The notes below the pieces were generated by a model that was not told where the DNA came from, ran no database searches, and saw nothing but the letters and a program-made list of their open reading frames with translations. A stretch of 64,000 bases of DNA. Origin: Devosia ginsengisoli. Its GTDB lineage: Bacteria; Pseudomonadota; Alphaproteobacteria; Rhizobiales; Devosiaceae. The stretch spans positions 2,356,001-2,420,000 of the forward strand of contig NZ_CP042304.1 of the NCBI RefSeq assembly GCF_007859655.1, written 5' to 3'. Position numbers and translations under genes: made by a program. Of the stretch, positions 7,766 to 14,894 are shown one piece after another (positions within the stretch are counted from its first letter, which is position 1; every line of letters begins with the position of its first letter).

Positions 7766-8110
7766 CTACCTCGCCCCCAGCACCACTTCCCGCGTCAGCT
7801 CGCCCGTCGCCTGGTCGAACAGCGCCAGGGTGGTGACCCCATTCACGGTATAGGTCACGTTGATCGCGCCATCGCTGACCAGCGCCGAAACAACCTCGGC
7901 CCCAGCCGGCAGAACCACGTTCTCGGCCACCGTGGGCGGCGGGGTGTCGCGCATGGCGCGATAGACAAGGGCGAAGCCAATCGCCATAAAGCCCAGCAAC
8001 AGGATGCCTATCGAGATTGCGAACGAGCGGCGTGCCTTCCCCAATATGGCAAGGGCTTCGGGCGTCAGGGGCGCATCGGCCTTCTGTCCAGTCTGATCAG
8101 GATCGCTCAT
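7766..8110 (-). CDS. small single-pass membrane protein (DUF6476-like)
   Basis: A 114-residue protein: acidic N-terminus, conserved segment LTPEALAILGKARRSF (about 15-30), one membrane helix (FAISIGILLLGFMAIGFALVY, about 30-50), then a small beta-rich domain containing ADGAINVTYTVNGV-like strands. Such small proteins sit next to rluD in Hyphomicrobiales; I believe the family is DUF6476 (recollection). Function unknown. The start ATG 8110 overlaps the start codon of rluD on the other strand within the tetranucleotide CATG, so each gene carries the other's promoter and ribosome-binding region. No clear Shine-Dalgarno is visible for this gene. Confidence 0.75.
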   Translation of the reverse strand: MSDPDQTGQKADAPLTPEALAILGKARRSFAISIGILLLGFMAIGFALVYRAMRDTPPPTVAENVVLPAGAEVVSALVSDGAINVTYTVNGVTTLALFDQATGELTREVVLGAR

Positions 8111-9149
8111 GGTCGAAAATACCGCTGCAGAGTTCGAGGGCGAGGAAGGCGAAGTCCAGGTCGTGGTCGTCGTCGATGCCGACATGGCCGGCGGACGGCT
8201 CGATGCCACCCTGGCCAAAGTTCACACCGTGCTGAGCCGCAACCGCATCAAGGACCTGATCCTGGGCGGCGCCGCCAGCATCGACGGCAAACCCGTCAGC
8301 GAGCCCAAATACCGGCTAACGGCGGGCGAGACAATCACCCTTCTTGCCCCACCCCCGGAAGATGCCGAGCCGCTGCCGCAGGATATCCCGCTCGACATTC
8401 TCTATGAGGATGACCAGCTCATCGTGGTCAACAAGCCCGTGGGCATGGTGGTCCACCCTGCCCCCGGTTCGCCCGATGGCACGCTGGTCAATGCGCTGCT
8501 TTTCCATTGCGGGGAGAGCCTGGTGGGTATCGGCGGGGTCAAGCGGCCGGGCATCGTGCACCGGCTGGACCGCGACACGTCGGGCGTTATGGTGGCCGCC
8601 AAGACCGAGACGGCGCATCGCCATCTCTCCGAGCAATTTGCCGATCATGGCCGCACCGGGCCGCTGCATCGCGCCTATATCGCCTTTGTCTGGGGCATGA
8701 CCGAGACCGGCAAGGGCACGGTGGATGCGCCGCTGGGTCGCGACCAGAACAACCGGCTGAAACAGGCAGTGCGCAAGGACGGACGCGAGGCGATCACCCA
8801 CTATTTCGTGGAAGCCCGCTTCGGCGACGAAGGCTGGGACATGACAAGGGTGCAGTGCCACCTCGAAACCGGCCGCACCCACCAGATCCGCGTGCATATG
8901 GCCCATATCGGCCATCCGCTGGTGGCCGACGCGGTCTATGCCTCGGGCTTCGCCACCAAGATCAACCGGCTGCCCCCAGACGTGGCCGAGCCTGTGCAGG
9001 CGCTGGGACGGCAGGCTCTGCATGCGGCCGAGCTGGGATTCGAGCATCCCGTGACGGGCGAGGAAATGCTGTTCGAGGCACCACTGCCCGATGATTTGCA
9101 GGCGCTCGAGGATGCGCTCGAAGGATATGACAAGGCCTTTGCGCGCTAA
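8109..9149 (+). CDS. rluD: 23S rRNA pseudouridine synthase RluD family
   Basis: A 346-residue RluA/RluD-type enzyme that isomerises uridines in 23S rRNA (helix 69 for RluD). An S4 RNA-binding domain occupies about 28-90 (GRLDATLAKVHTVLSRNRIKDLI). The catalytic domain carries the family motif HRLDRDTSG with catalytic Asp near residue 156, preceded by VVNKPVGMVVHP and followed by RTHQIRVHMAHIGHPLVAD. ATG 8109 has AGGA at 8099-8102 with good spacing; an internal ATG at 8184 would cut the protein just before the S4 domain and is less likely. The start codon overlaps that of the divergent gene by two bases. RluD rather than RluC is inferred from the rpoH neighbourhood. Confidence 0.92.
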   Translation: MVENTAAEFEGEEGEVQVVVVVDADMAGGRLDATLAKVHTVLSRNRIKDLILGGAASIDGKPVSEPKYRLTAGETITLLAPPPEDAEPLPQDIPLDILYEDDQLIVVNKPVGMVVHPAPGSPDGTLVNALLFHCGESLVGIGGVKRPGIVHRLDRDTSGVMVAAKTETAHRHLSEQFADHGRTGPLHRAYIAFVWGMTETGKGTVDAPLGRDQNNRLKQAVRKDGREAITHYFVEARFGDEGWDMTRVQCHLETGRTHQIRVHMAHIGHPLVADAVYASGFATKINRLPPDVAEPVQALGRQALHAAELGFEHPVTGEEMLFEAPLPDDLQALEDALEGYDKAFAR

Positions 9150-9177
9150 CAAGGAACCTTTCGCCAACATTTCGCAT

Positions 9178-9224
9178 TTGTAAGGATTCACCGCCCTTAC
9201 AATCGCCAAATTGCGGCCTATATA
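9178..9224 (+). promoter_or_regulatory. inverted repeat and candidate promoter upstream of rpoH
   Basis: TTGTAAGG and CCTTACAA form a perfect 8-bp inverted repeat with a 9-bp spacer (9178-9202). Its right arm provides a -35-like TTACAA (9197-9202), and a -10-like TATATA follows after 16 nt (9219-9224), about 87 bp before the rpoH ATG. There is no T-run, so it is not a terminator. The 9-bp spacer recalls CIRCE in layout but the bases differ. A repressor operator over the rpoH promoter is a reasonable reading. Confidence 0.4.
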
Positions 9225-9310
9225 TCCATCGTAGTCTGCCGATGGGCCGAATGGTCATCGCGGACTCGTCTCCGCCCGCGCCATGTGGGGGAAAAAGAAA
9301 GGGGTGCGCC

Positions 9311-10180
9311 ATGGCCCAGACCAATCTTCCTGTCCTCTCCGCCGAAGGGGGGCTCAGCCGTTATCTTCAGGAAATCCGCAAGTTCCCCATGCTGGAACCG
9401 GATGAAGAATACATGCTGGCCAAACGCTACAAGGAACATCAGGATCCCGGCTCGGCGCAGAAGCTGATCACCAGCCATCTGCGCCTCGTAGCCAAGATCG
9501 CCATGGGCTATCGCGGCTATGGCCTGCCGATTTCCGAAGTCATTTCGGAAGGCAATGTGGGCCTGATGCATGCGGTGAAGCGCTTCGAGCCCGAAAAGGG
9601 GTTCCGACTGGCGACCTATGCCATGTGGTGGATCCGCGCCGCCATCCAGGAATATGTGCTGCGCAGCTGGAGCCTGGTCAAGATCGGCACTACCGCCGCC
9701 CAGAAGCGCCTGTTCTTCAACCTGCGCAAGGTGAAGGGGCAGATCGCGGCGCTGGACGACGGCTCGCTGCATCCCGACCAGATCAAGCAGATCGCCACCA
9801 CGCTCAAGGTGAGCGAGGACGATGTCGTGTCGATGAATGCCCGCCTGTCGGGCGATGCATCGCTGAATTCGCCCATGCGGGCCGATGAAGGCTCGTCGGA
9901 ATGGCAGGACTGGCTGGTGGACGACACCCCGAGCCAGGAAACTACCCTGGGCGAAAGCGAGGAATTTTCCGAGCGCATGGGGCTGCTGAACAACGCCATG
10001 GACGTACTGAACGAACGCGAACGCGCCATCTTCCAGGCCCGCCGCCTGCAGGACAATCCGTCCACGCTCGAAGAGCTGGCCCAGCAATATGACGTCAGCC
10101 GCGAGCGCATCCGCCAGATCGAGGTCCGCGCCTTTGAAAAGGTGCAGGACGCCGTGAAGGAAGCGGCACGGGCGAGCTGA
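9311..10180 (+). CDS. rpoH: RNA polymerase heat-shock sigma factor RpoH
   Basis: A 289-residue sigma-32. Region 2 holds SHLRLVAKIAMGYRGYGLP and ATYAMWWIRAAIQEYVLRSW (about 45-120). The diagnostic RpoH box follows (QKRLFFNLRKVK, about 132-143), and region 4 has TLEELAQQYDVSRERIRQIE near 250-270. It directs transcription of chaperone and protease genes. ATG 9311 gives the standard N-terminus MAQTNLPVLS; the open frame to 9242 has no family match. It follows rluD by 161 bp with its own candidate promoter and ends in a clear terminator. Confidence 0.95.
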   Translation: MAQTNLPVLSAEGGLSRYLQEIRKFPMLEPDEEYMLAKRYKEHQDPGSAQKLITSHLRLVAKIAMGYRGYGLPISEVISEGNVGLMHAVKRFEPEKGFRLATYAMWWIRAAIQEYVLRSWSLVKIGTTAAQKRLFFNLRKVKGQIAALDDGSLHPDQIKQIATTLKVSEDDVVSMNARLSGDASLNSPMRADEGSSEWQDWLVDDTPSQETTLGESEEFSERMGLLNNAMDVLNERERAIFQARRLQDNPSTLEELAQQYDVSRERIRQIEVRAFEKVQDAVKEAARAS

Positions 10181-10202
10181 GGGCGTAGAGAAGAATGCGG
10201 AA

Positions 10203-10226
10203 GGCGGGCTTTTGGCCCGCCTTTTT
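10203..10226 (+). terminator. Rho-independent terminator of rpoH
   Basis: GGCGGGC (10203-10209), loop TTTTG, GCCCGCC (10215-10221), then TTTTT. A textbook 7-bp GC stem and T-run, 22 bp after the rpoH stop. Confidence 0.93.
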
Positions 10227-10312
10227 GTTTGTGGGGTACCCCCTCCTAGCCTCCCCCCTGATAGGGGGAGGAATCTGGCCGGTGGGTGGGCATGCAGGTG
10301 CCATAAACGCAG

Positions 10313-10402
10313 AACGTCACCCTCGGGCTTGACCCGAGGGCACTGTACTTACGGCAGGTTCAGCAAGTGTAGAGCCCTCGGGTCAAGCCCGAGGGTGACG
10401 TT
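10313..10402. repeat. perfect 29-bp inverted repeat overlapping the 3' end of thiN
   Basis: Arms 10313-10341 and 10374-10402 are exact reverse complements, each containing CTCGGGCTTGACCCGAGG or its complement, itself a smaller palindrome. The right arm supplies the last five codons and the stop of the thiamine diphosphokinase gene, so insertion of the repeat probably rewrote that C-terminus. It could end transcription of thiN. A C/G palindrome around 10244-10272 (CCTCCC/GGGAGG) lies just before it. Confidence 0.8.
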
Positions 10403-11105
10403 CGAGTTCTGGGTGACGCACGGCGATCAAATCCCACAACCGCTCCTTGCCCAGGATCAGCAGCCATGGCGTGTCATCGGCCGGTTCCACCTCCACCGGC
10501 CCGCCGGTGCCTTCGTTCGACGTACCGATCAGGGCGCCCGGCGCCAGCGTCAGCCCGTCCATGGGATAGAACAACCCGCTCGAGCGGGTGAAGCTGATCG
10601 GCAGCAGCGGGTGGATGGACACCCGCTCGCGTATCCCCGCCGCGAATGCGATGGGGCCGACTACGACCACCGCCACATCCACCTCATCCACCAGCAGCAG
10701 TTTTCGCGTCGGGGCGTATTGCAGCACGGCGCTGAGGGCGGCGAGCGTATGGTCAAGCCGTTTGCCGGTCATGCCCAGGGCCAGCGTCACCGGCGCCTGC
10801 GTCGAATAGAGCGCTTTCTGGAAATCGGTGGTGATCTGCTCGGGGATGTGGAGCACACGCGTGCGCCCCTCCCATGAAGCGCGGTCGCGCAGCGAATCGA
10901 GATCGCCGATAATGGCGGATGGGGTGAGGCCGGCATCGCCGATGGCATCGGCGCCGCCATCGGCCCCGACCAGGGCCACGCCGCGGTCGGCCAGTTCCAC
11001 CAGCAGGGCCGGATCGACGGCGCCGCCGCCGACAATGGCCATGGGGGTGTCGAATACGACCAAGGGCCTATCAGCCTTCGGCGCCGAAGTGTCTTGCACT
11101 GTCAC
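10383..11105 (-). CDS. thiN: thiamine diphosphokinase
   Basis: A 240-residue ATP:thiamine diphosphotransferase, making the active cofactor from imported thiamine. Family signatures: VGGGAVDP near 24-31, GADGGADAI near 47-55, the catalytic GDLDSL near 69-74, TTDFQKAL near 92-99 and GMTGKRLDHTLA near 111-122. The beta-rich C-terminal thiamine-binding part follows (LTLAPGALIGTSNE). The start is taken as GTG 11105 because related proteins begin about 20 residues before VGGG; ATG 11042 would leave almost no strand before it. It diverges from the riboswitch-controlled thiamine importer, so uptake and activation genes are paired. Its C-terminus is encoded by a repeat. Confidence 0.88.
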   Translation of the reverse strand: MTVQDTSAPKADRPLVVFDTPMAIVGGGAVDPALLVELADRGVALVGADGGADAIGDAGLTPSAIIGDLDSLRDRASWEGRTRVLHIPEQITTDFQKALYSTQAPVTLALGMTGKRLDHTLAALSAVLQYAPTRKLLLVDEVDVAVVVVGPIAFAAGIRERVSIHPLLPISFTRSSGLFYPMDGLTLAPGALIGTSNEGTGGPVEVEPADDTPWLLILGKERLWDLIAVRHPELERHPRA

Positions 11106-11128
11106 AAAGCTCTCATTAAGTGTGGGGC

Positions 11129-11214
11129 GTCTCGCTGGGGTGTTCCGGGAAACCGGAGCTGAGAGTTACCCATTGAACCTGAACCAGGTCATGCTGGCGG
11201 AGGAAGTTCGAGAT
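11129..11214 (+). ncRNA. TPP riboswitch (THI element)
   Basis: Contains the thi-box landmarks in order: P1 5' strand GTCTCG (11129-11134), GGGGTG, CTGAGA (11159-11164), TTACCC, GAACCTGAACC (11175-11185) and the P1 3' strand CGAGAT (11209-11214). It lies 75 bp before thiB. TPP binding is expected to shut down thiBPQ expression when thiamine is plentiful. In proteobacteria this usually works on translation initiation; no clear terminator hairpin is visible between the switch and the ATG. Confidence 0.95.
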
Positions 11215-11289
11215 GGCAAGGGCATCTCGACGCCCTTCCATTGACACAATCCCTTCACTCATGGCCGCAACCAATGAAGGGAATGACCC

Positions 11290-12294
11290 ATGGTCAAATC
11301 CACCCGTCTGGCGCTTGCGGTCCTTGTTGGACTGTTCGCTGCACCGGCATTCGCCGAAGACGTGCCGACCCTGACGATCTACACCTATGACGGCTTTGCC
11401 GCCGAATGGGGCCCCGGCCCCGGCCTCAAGGCAGGCTTCGAGGCCACCTGCGGCTGCGTGGTCGAATGGGTGGCCGCCGACAGTTCCATCGGCACATTGC
11501 GCCGCGTGCAGCTCGAAGGCGACACGACCGAAGCCGATATCATCGTGGGCCTCGATACCGCCATATCAGGGGAAGCCCGGGCGACGGGCCTGTTCGCCGA
11601 TCATGGGCTCGATCTTTCGGGGCTCAAGCTGCCCGAACCATGGACCGATGCGCAGTTCGTGCCCTTCGACTATGCCCATTTCGCCTTTGTCTATGACACC
11701 GATACGGTCGCCACGCCGCCGACTAGCTTCGAAGAGCTGATCGCCCTCCCTGATAACTTCAAGATCGTGGTGCAGGACCCGCGCTCGGCCACGCCGGGGC
11801 TGGGTCTGGTGCTGTGGATCGCTGCTGCCTATGGCGACCGCGCGCCCGAAATCTGGGCCGGGCTGAAGCCGCATATCCTGACGGTGACGCGGGAATGGAG
11901 CGAGAGCTACAACCTGTTCCTTGAGGGAGAGGCGGACATGGCGCTGAGCTATTCGACCTCGCCGGCCTATCACATCATCGCCGAGGGCGATGACACGATC
12001 CATGCCGCCATGTTCGAGGAGGGCCACCTGGCCCAGACCGAAGTGGCCGGCATCCTCAAGTCCTCGGAGCATCAGGAACTGGCGCGGCAATTCCTGGCCT
12101 ATCTGGCTTCGGTGGATGGGCAGAAGGTTATTCCGAGCACCAACTGGATGTTCCCGGTGGTGGATCTCGGTGCCGATATCGACCCGGCTTTCGCCACGCT
12201 GCCGCAGCCTGAGAAGACGCTGGTGCTGAGTGATGAAGAGATCGCGGCCAACAGCCAGCGCTGGATCGACGAGATGCTGGCGGCGGTGCAGTAG
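11290..12294 (+). CDS. thiB: thiamine ABC transporter, substrate-binding protein
   Basis: A 334-residue periplasmic binding protein with a signal peptide (MVKSTRLALAVLVGLFAAPAFA, cleavage near 22). The mature part opens TLTIYTYDGFAAEWGPG as in ThiB. It also has ADIIVGLDTA near 80, VPFDYAHFAFVYD near 125 and ALSYSTSPAYH near 220, typical of the thiamine-binding family. It captures thiamine, its phosphates or analogues for ThiP/ThiQ. Position directly after a TPP riboswitch makes the substrate secure. ATG 11290 begins the signal peptide. Confidence 0.95.
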   Translation: MVKSTRLALAVLVGLFAAPAFAEDVPTLTIYTYDGFAAEWGPGPGLKAGFEATCGCVVEWVAADSSIGTLRRVQLEGDTTEADIIVGLDTAISGEARATGLFADHGLDLSGLKLPEPWTDAQFVPFDYAHFAFVYDTDTVATPPTSFEELIALPDNFKIVVQDPRSATPGLGLVLWIAAAYGDRAPEIWAGLKPHILTVTREWSESYNLFLEGEADMALSYSTSPAYHIIAEGDDTIHAAMFEEGHLAQTEVAGILKSSEHQELARQFLAYLASVDGQKVIPSTNWMFPVVDLGADIDPAFATLPQPEKTLVLSDEEIAANSQRWIDEMLAAVQ

Positions 12295-12314
12295 GCGAGG
12301 ATTGCGGTCGTGAG

Positions 12315-12441
12315 AACCCCCATCCTCACTTCCTCCCCGCAAGGGGGAGGGAAGCTTGCCCGGCGCAAGGACGCAATCTGTGCCAAGATGGTTGGTCTGG
12401 CGTCTCCCTCCCCCTTGTGGGGAGGGACCAAGGGTGGGGGT
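12315..12441. repeat. palindromic intergenic element, family B copy 1, inside the thi operon
   Basis: Two opposed arms: left with CCTCCCCGCAAGGGGGAGGGA, right with CCCTCCCCCTTGTGGGGAGG followed by AGGGTGGGGGT. Other copies lie at 14718-14824 and 61174-61305. This copy sits between thiB and thiP, which are normally close together, so it entered an operon. A stable hairpin there could raise thiB mRNA over thiPQ or weaken downstream expression. Confidence 0.8.
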
Positions 12442-12470
12442 TGTTTGGCCACCGGCCTGTGGGTGGGGCC

Positions 12471-14063
12471 ATGCTGACCCTGCCCCATCGCCCACTGCGC
12501 ATTGCGGCGGCCATCACACTGGCCACGGGCATCGCCGTGCTCATCGCGCTCGTGCTCTGGGCCATCCTGGCCGCTGCGACCGGCGGCGAGGGCAGTGCGT
12601 CGCGTATCGATATTGCCCACCTGCTGCGCATGACCTCCATCCAGGCGGGGCTGACGACAGTGCTGTCCATCACCGTGGGCATGGCTTTGGCCTGGGCGCT
12701 CAACCGGCTGCGCTTTCCGGGGCGGGATCTGGTGGTGGGGCTGTTCGCCTCGGCCATCGTCACGCCGGGCATGGTGGTGGCTTTCGGGCTGTTGTCGATC
12801 TGGGGGCGCAATGGCTGGATCAATCAGGCGAGCGAGGCGCTGTTCGGCTTTTCCATCGGCAATCCGGCCTTTGGCCTCTCCGGTATTCTCTTCGCCCATG
12901 TTGTGCTCGACGGGGCCTTTGCCGCACGCATCATGCTGGCGCGGCTCGACGCCATTCCCACGCCGCGCCTCAAGACCGGGCAATCGCTGGGGCTGACGCC
13001 GTGGCAGCGCTTCGCCATTATCGATTGGCCTGCTCTGCGCGGCACCGTGCCGGGACTGGCGGCGATCATCTTCCTGCTCGCCTTTACCAGCTTTCCCATC
13101 GTGCTGATGCTGGGGGGCGGACCGGCCAACCAGACGCTGGAAGTGGCTATCTATGCCGCGGTGCGGCAGGATTTCGACCTGGCCGGCGCGGTGCGGCTGG
13201 CCGCGACGCAGATCGCGGTCTGCTCGCTGGTGATCCTGGCCGCTTCGGCTCTGGCGCCCATTCCCACCAGCTTCGGCGCTTCGGCGGCACCACGCTGGCG
13301 CGACCGAGGGTTTGCACGGCTGTTGCAAATGCTCGTGCTGACACTCTGCACCATCGGCTTCGTGCTGCCACTGCTTTCGGTGCTGATCGACGGGCTGGGC
13401 GCCGGGATCGGGCGGGTCGTGGCGCAACCGGCCTTCTGGTGGGCCACGGCAAGCAGCCTTGTCATCGGCACGGCCTCGGCTCTGTTGACGCTGCTGCTGG
13501 CTTTGGCGCTGGCATTGGGGCGGGGTGCGACCGGCAATGGATTGCTGCGCACGTTGCTCGGCATGCCGGCCTTTGCCTATCTGGCCGTGCCGGCCGTGGT
13601 GCTGTCGCTCGGCTTTTTCCTGCTGGTGCGGCAGCTCGGTTTTGCCCCGTCCGTGGCGGCGCCCTATGTGGTCATTCTGGCCAATAGTCTGCTGGCTTTG
13701 CCCTTTGCCATGGCGACCCTCGGGCCGCCGCTGGAGGCCATTGCCCGATCGCGCGGCAAGCTGATCCGTTCGCTCGGACTTTCCGGTTGGCGGCAATTCA
13801 CCCTGGTCGAATATCCGCTACTGGGGCGGGATATCGGCGTCATGCTGGCTTTGGCCTTCTGCTTCTCGCTCGGCGATCTCGGCGTTATCGCGCTGTTCGG
13901 CACGCAGGATTTCCAGACCCTGCCGCTGATGATGTTCCGCGCGCTCGGCTCCTATCGCGGCAATGACGCGGCGGCCATTGCCGCCATCCTGCTCGTTGGC
14001 ACGATCGTGGCCTTTGTCGGCCTGCCCAGACTGTTCGAAAGGATCGCCGATGCTGCGCGTTGA
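12471..14063 (+). CDS. thiP: thiamine ABC transporter, fused permease
   Basis: A 530-residue membrane protein made of two homologous permease halves, the ThiP arrangement. About twelve hydrophobic segments are visible, starting with IAAAITLATGIAVLIALVLWAIL. Each half has an EAA-like coupling loop: LDAIPTPRLKTGQSLGLTPW near 165-185 in the first, and RSRGKLIRSLGLSGWRQF near 425-445 in the second. ATG 12471 puts the first membrane helix near the N-terminus; the frame upstream is repeat DNA. The 3' end overlaps thiQ by 14 bp, so translation is coupled. Confidence 0.93.
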   Translation: MLTLPHRPLRIAAAITLATGIAVLIALVLWAILAAATGGEGSASRIDIAHLLRMTSIQAGLTTVLSITVGMALAWALNRLRFPGRDLVVGLFASAIVTPGMVVAFGLLSIWGRNGWINQASEALFGFSIGNPAFGLSGILFAHVVLDGAFAARIMLARLDAIPTPRLKTGQSLGLTPWQRFAIIDWPALRGTVPGLAAIIFLLAFTSFPIVLMLGGGPANQTLEVAIYAAVRQDFDLAGAVRLAATQIAVCSLVILAASALAPIPTSFGASAAPRWRDRGFARLLQMLVLTLCTIGFVLPLLSVLIDGLGAGIGRVVAQPAFWWATASSLVIGTASALLTLLLALALALGRGATGNGLLRTLLGMPAFAYLAVPAVVLSLGFFLLVRQLGFAPSVAAPYVVILANSLLALPFAMATLGPPLEAIARSRGKLIRSLGLSGWRQFTLVEYPLLGRDIGVMLALAFCFSLGDLGVIALFGTQDFQTLPLMMFRALGSYRGNDAAAIAAILLVGTIVAFVGLPRLFERIADAAR

Positions 14064-14688
14064 GAACCTGACCTTTGCCCATCCCGGCCAGGCGACGCCC
14101 TATGTCTTCTCGATGGTGGCCCATGACGGCGAGGTGACCGCCGTGTCCGGCGCCAGCGGCTCGGGCAAATCAACCTTGCTCGACCTGCTGGCGGGCTTCC
14201 TGACGCCGAGCGGTGGTAGTATCGAGCTCGACCATCGCGACCTGCTGCCGCTGCCACCAGAGGCGCGGCCGGTTTCGCTGCTGCTGCAGTCGGAAAGCCT
14301 GTTCGAGCATCTGAGCGCGGCCAGGAATGTGGCGCTCGGCCTGCCACAGGGGACGCCCCGGGCAGAGGCGCAAAGGCAAATCGGGGAGGCGCTGGCCGAA
14401 GTGGGGCTGGAGGGGATCGGCGAGCAGCTTGCCAGCACATTGAGCGGCGGCCAGAAGCAGCGCGTGGCTCTGGCCCGGACGCTGCTGCGGGCGCGGCCGG
14501 TGCTGCTGCTGGACGAGCCGTTTTCGGCGCTGGATGACGAGACGCGGGTGGCGGTGCGCGAGCTGGTGCGGGTGCTGACCATCCGCCACAGCTGGCACAC
14601 GATCCTGGTCAGCCACCATGCCGATGATGTGGAGGCGCTGGCCGGGCGGAAATATCTGCTGGTGGAGGGGCTGCTGGAGGCGGTTTAG
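14050..14688 (+). CDS. thiQ: thiamine ABC transporter, ATP-binding protein
   Basis: A 212-residue ABC ATPase: Walker A GASGSGKST (about 35-43), Q-loop LLLQSESLF (about 77-85), signature LSGGQKQRVALARTLL (about 132-147), Walker B VLLLDEPFSALD (about 156-167) and switch His in ILVSHHADD (about 186-194). It is short, as usual for ThiQ, with no C-terminal regulatory domain. It overlaps thiP and powers thiamine import. Confidence 0.94.
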   Translation: MLRVENLTFAHPGQATPYVFSMVAHDGEVTAVSGASGSGKSTLLDLLAGFLTPSGGSIELDHRDLLPLPPEARPVSLLLQSESLFEHLSAARNVALGLPQGTPRAEAQRQIGEALAEVGLEGIGEQLASTLSGGQKQRVALARTLLRARPVLLLDEPFSALDDETRVAVRELVRVLTIRHSWHTILVSHHADDVEALAGRKYLLVEGLLEAV

Positions 14689-14717
14689 GTGTCACTTCGG
14701 ACTTCCGTGGCTCCCGT

Positions 14718-14824
14718 CACCCCACCCTCAATCCCTCCCCATCAAGGGGAGGGAGGCGTCAACTCAAACGCCCGTGTTCATCGTCTCCCTCCCCCTTGTG
14801 GGGAGGGATCAAGGGTGGGGGTGG
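14718..14824. repeat. palindromic intergenic element, family B copy 2
   Basis: The same opposed arms as at 12315-12441: CCCTCCCCATCAAGGGGAGGGA on the left up to one base, CCCTCCCCCTTGTGGGGAGG then AAGGGTGGGGGT on the right. It separates thiQ from the convergent hypothetical gene at 14895. Another short palindrome (CCCTTAAGGGG) lies at about 14867-14878. Confidence 0.75.
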
Positions 14825-14894
14825 GCCACAAACGCCGAACTAGGAAAGAGCTCGACGTAACACTACGCCCTTAAGGGGTAGGAGGGGGTATCCC

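Noticed and set aside
12099..13796. Long open frame on the minus strand opposite thiP (over 500 codons)
   Set aside because: It is antisense to a well-supported permease, is rich in Q, R, H and G as expected from reading GC-rich codons backwards, and has no domain or ribosome-binding site.
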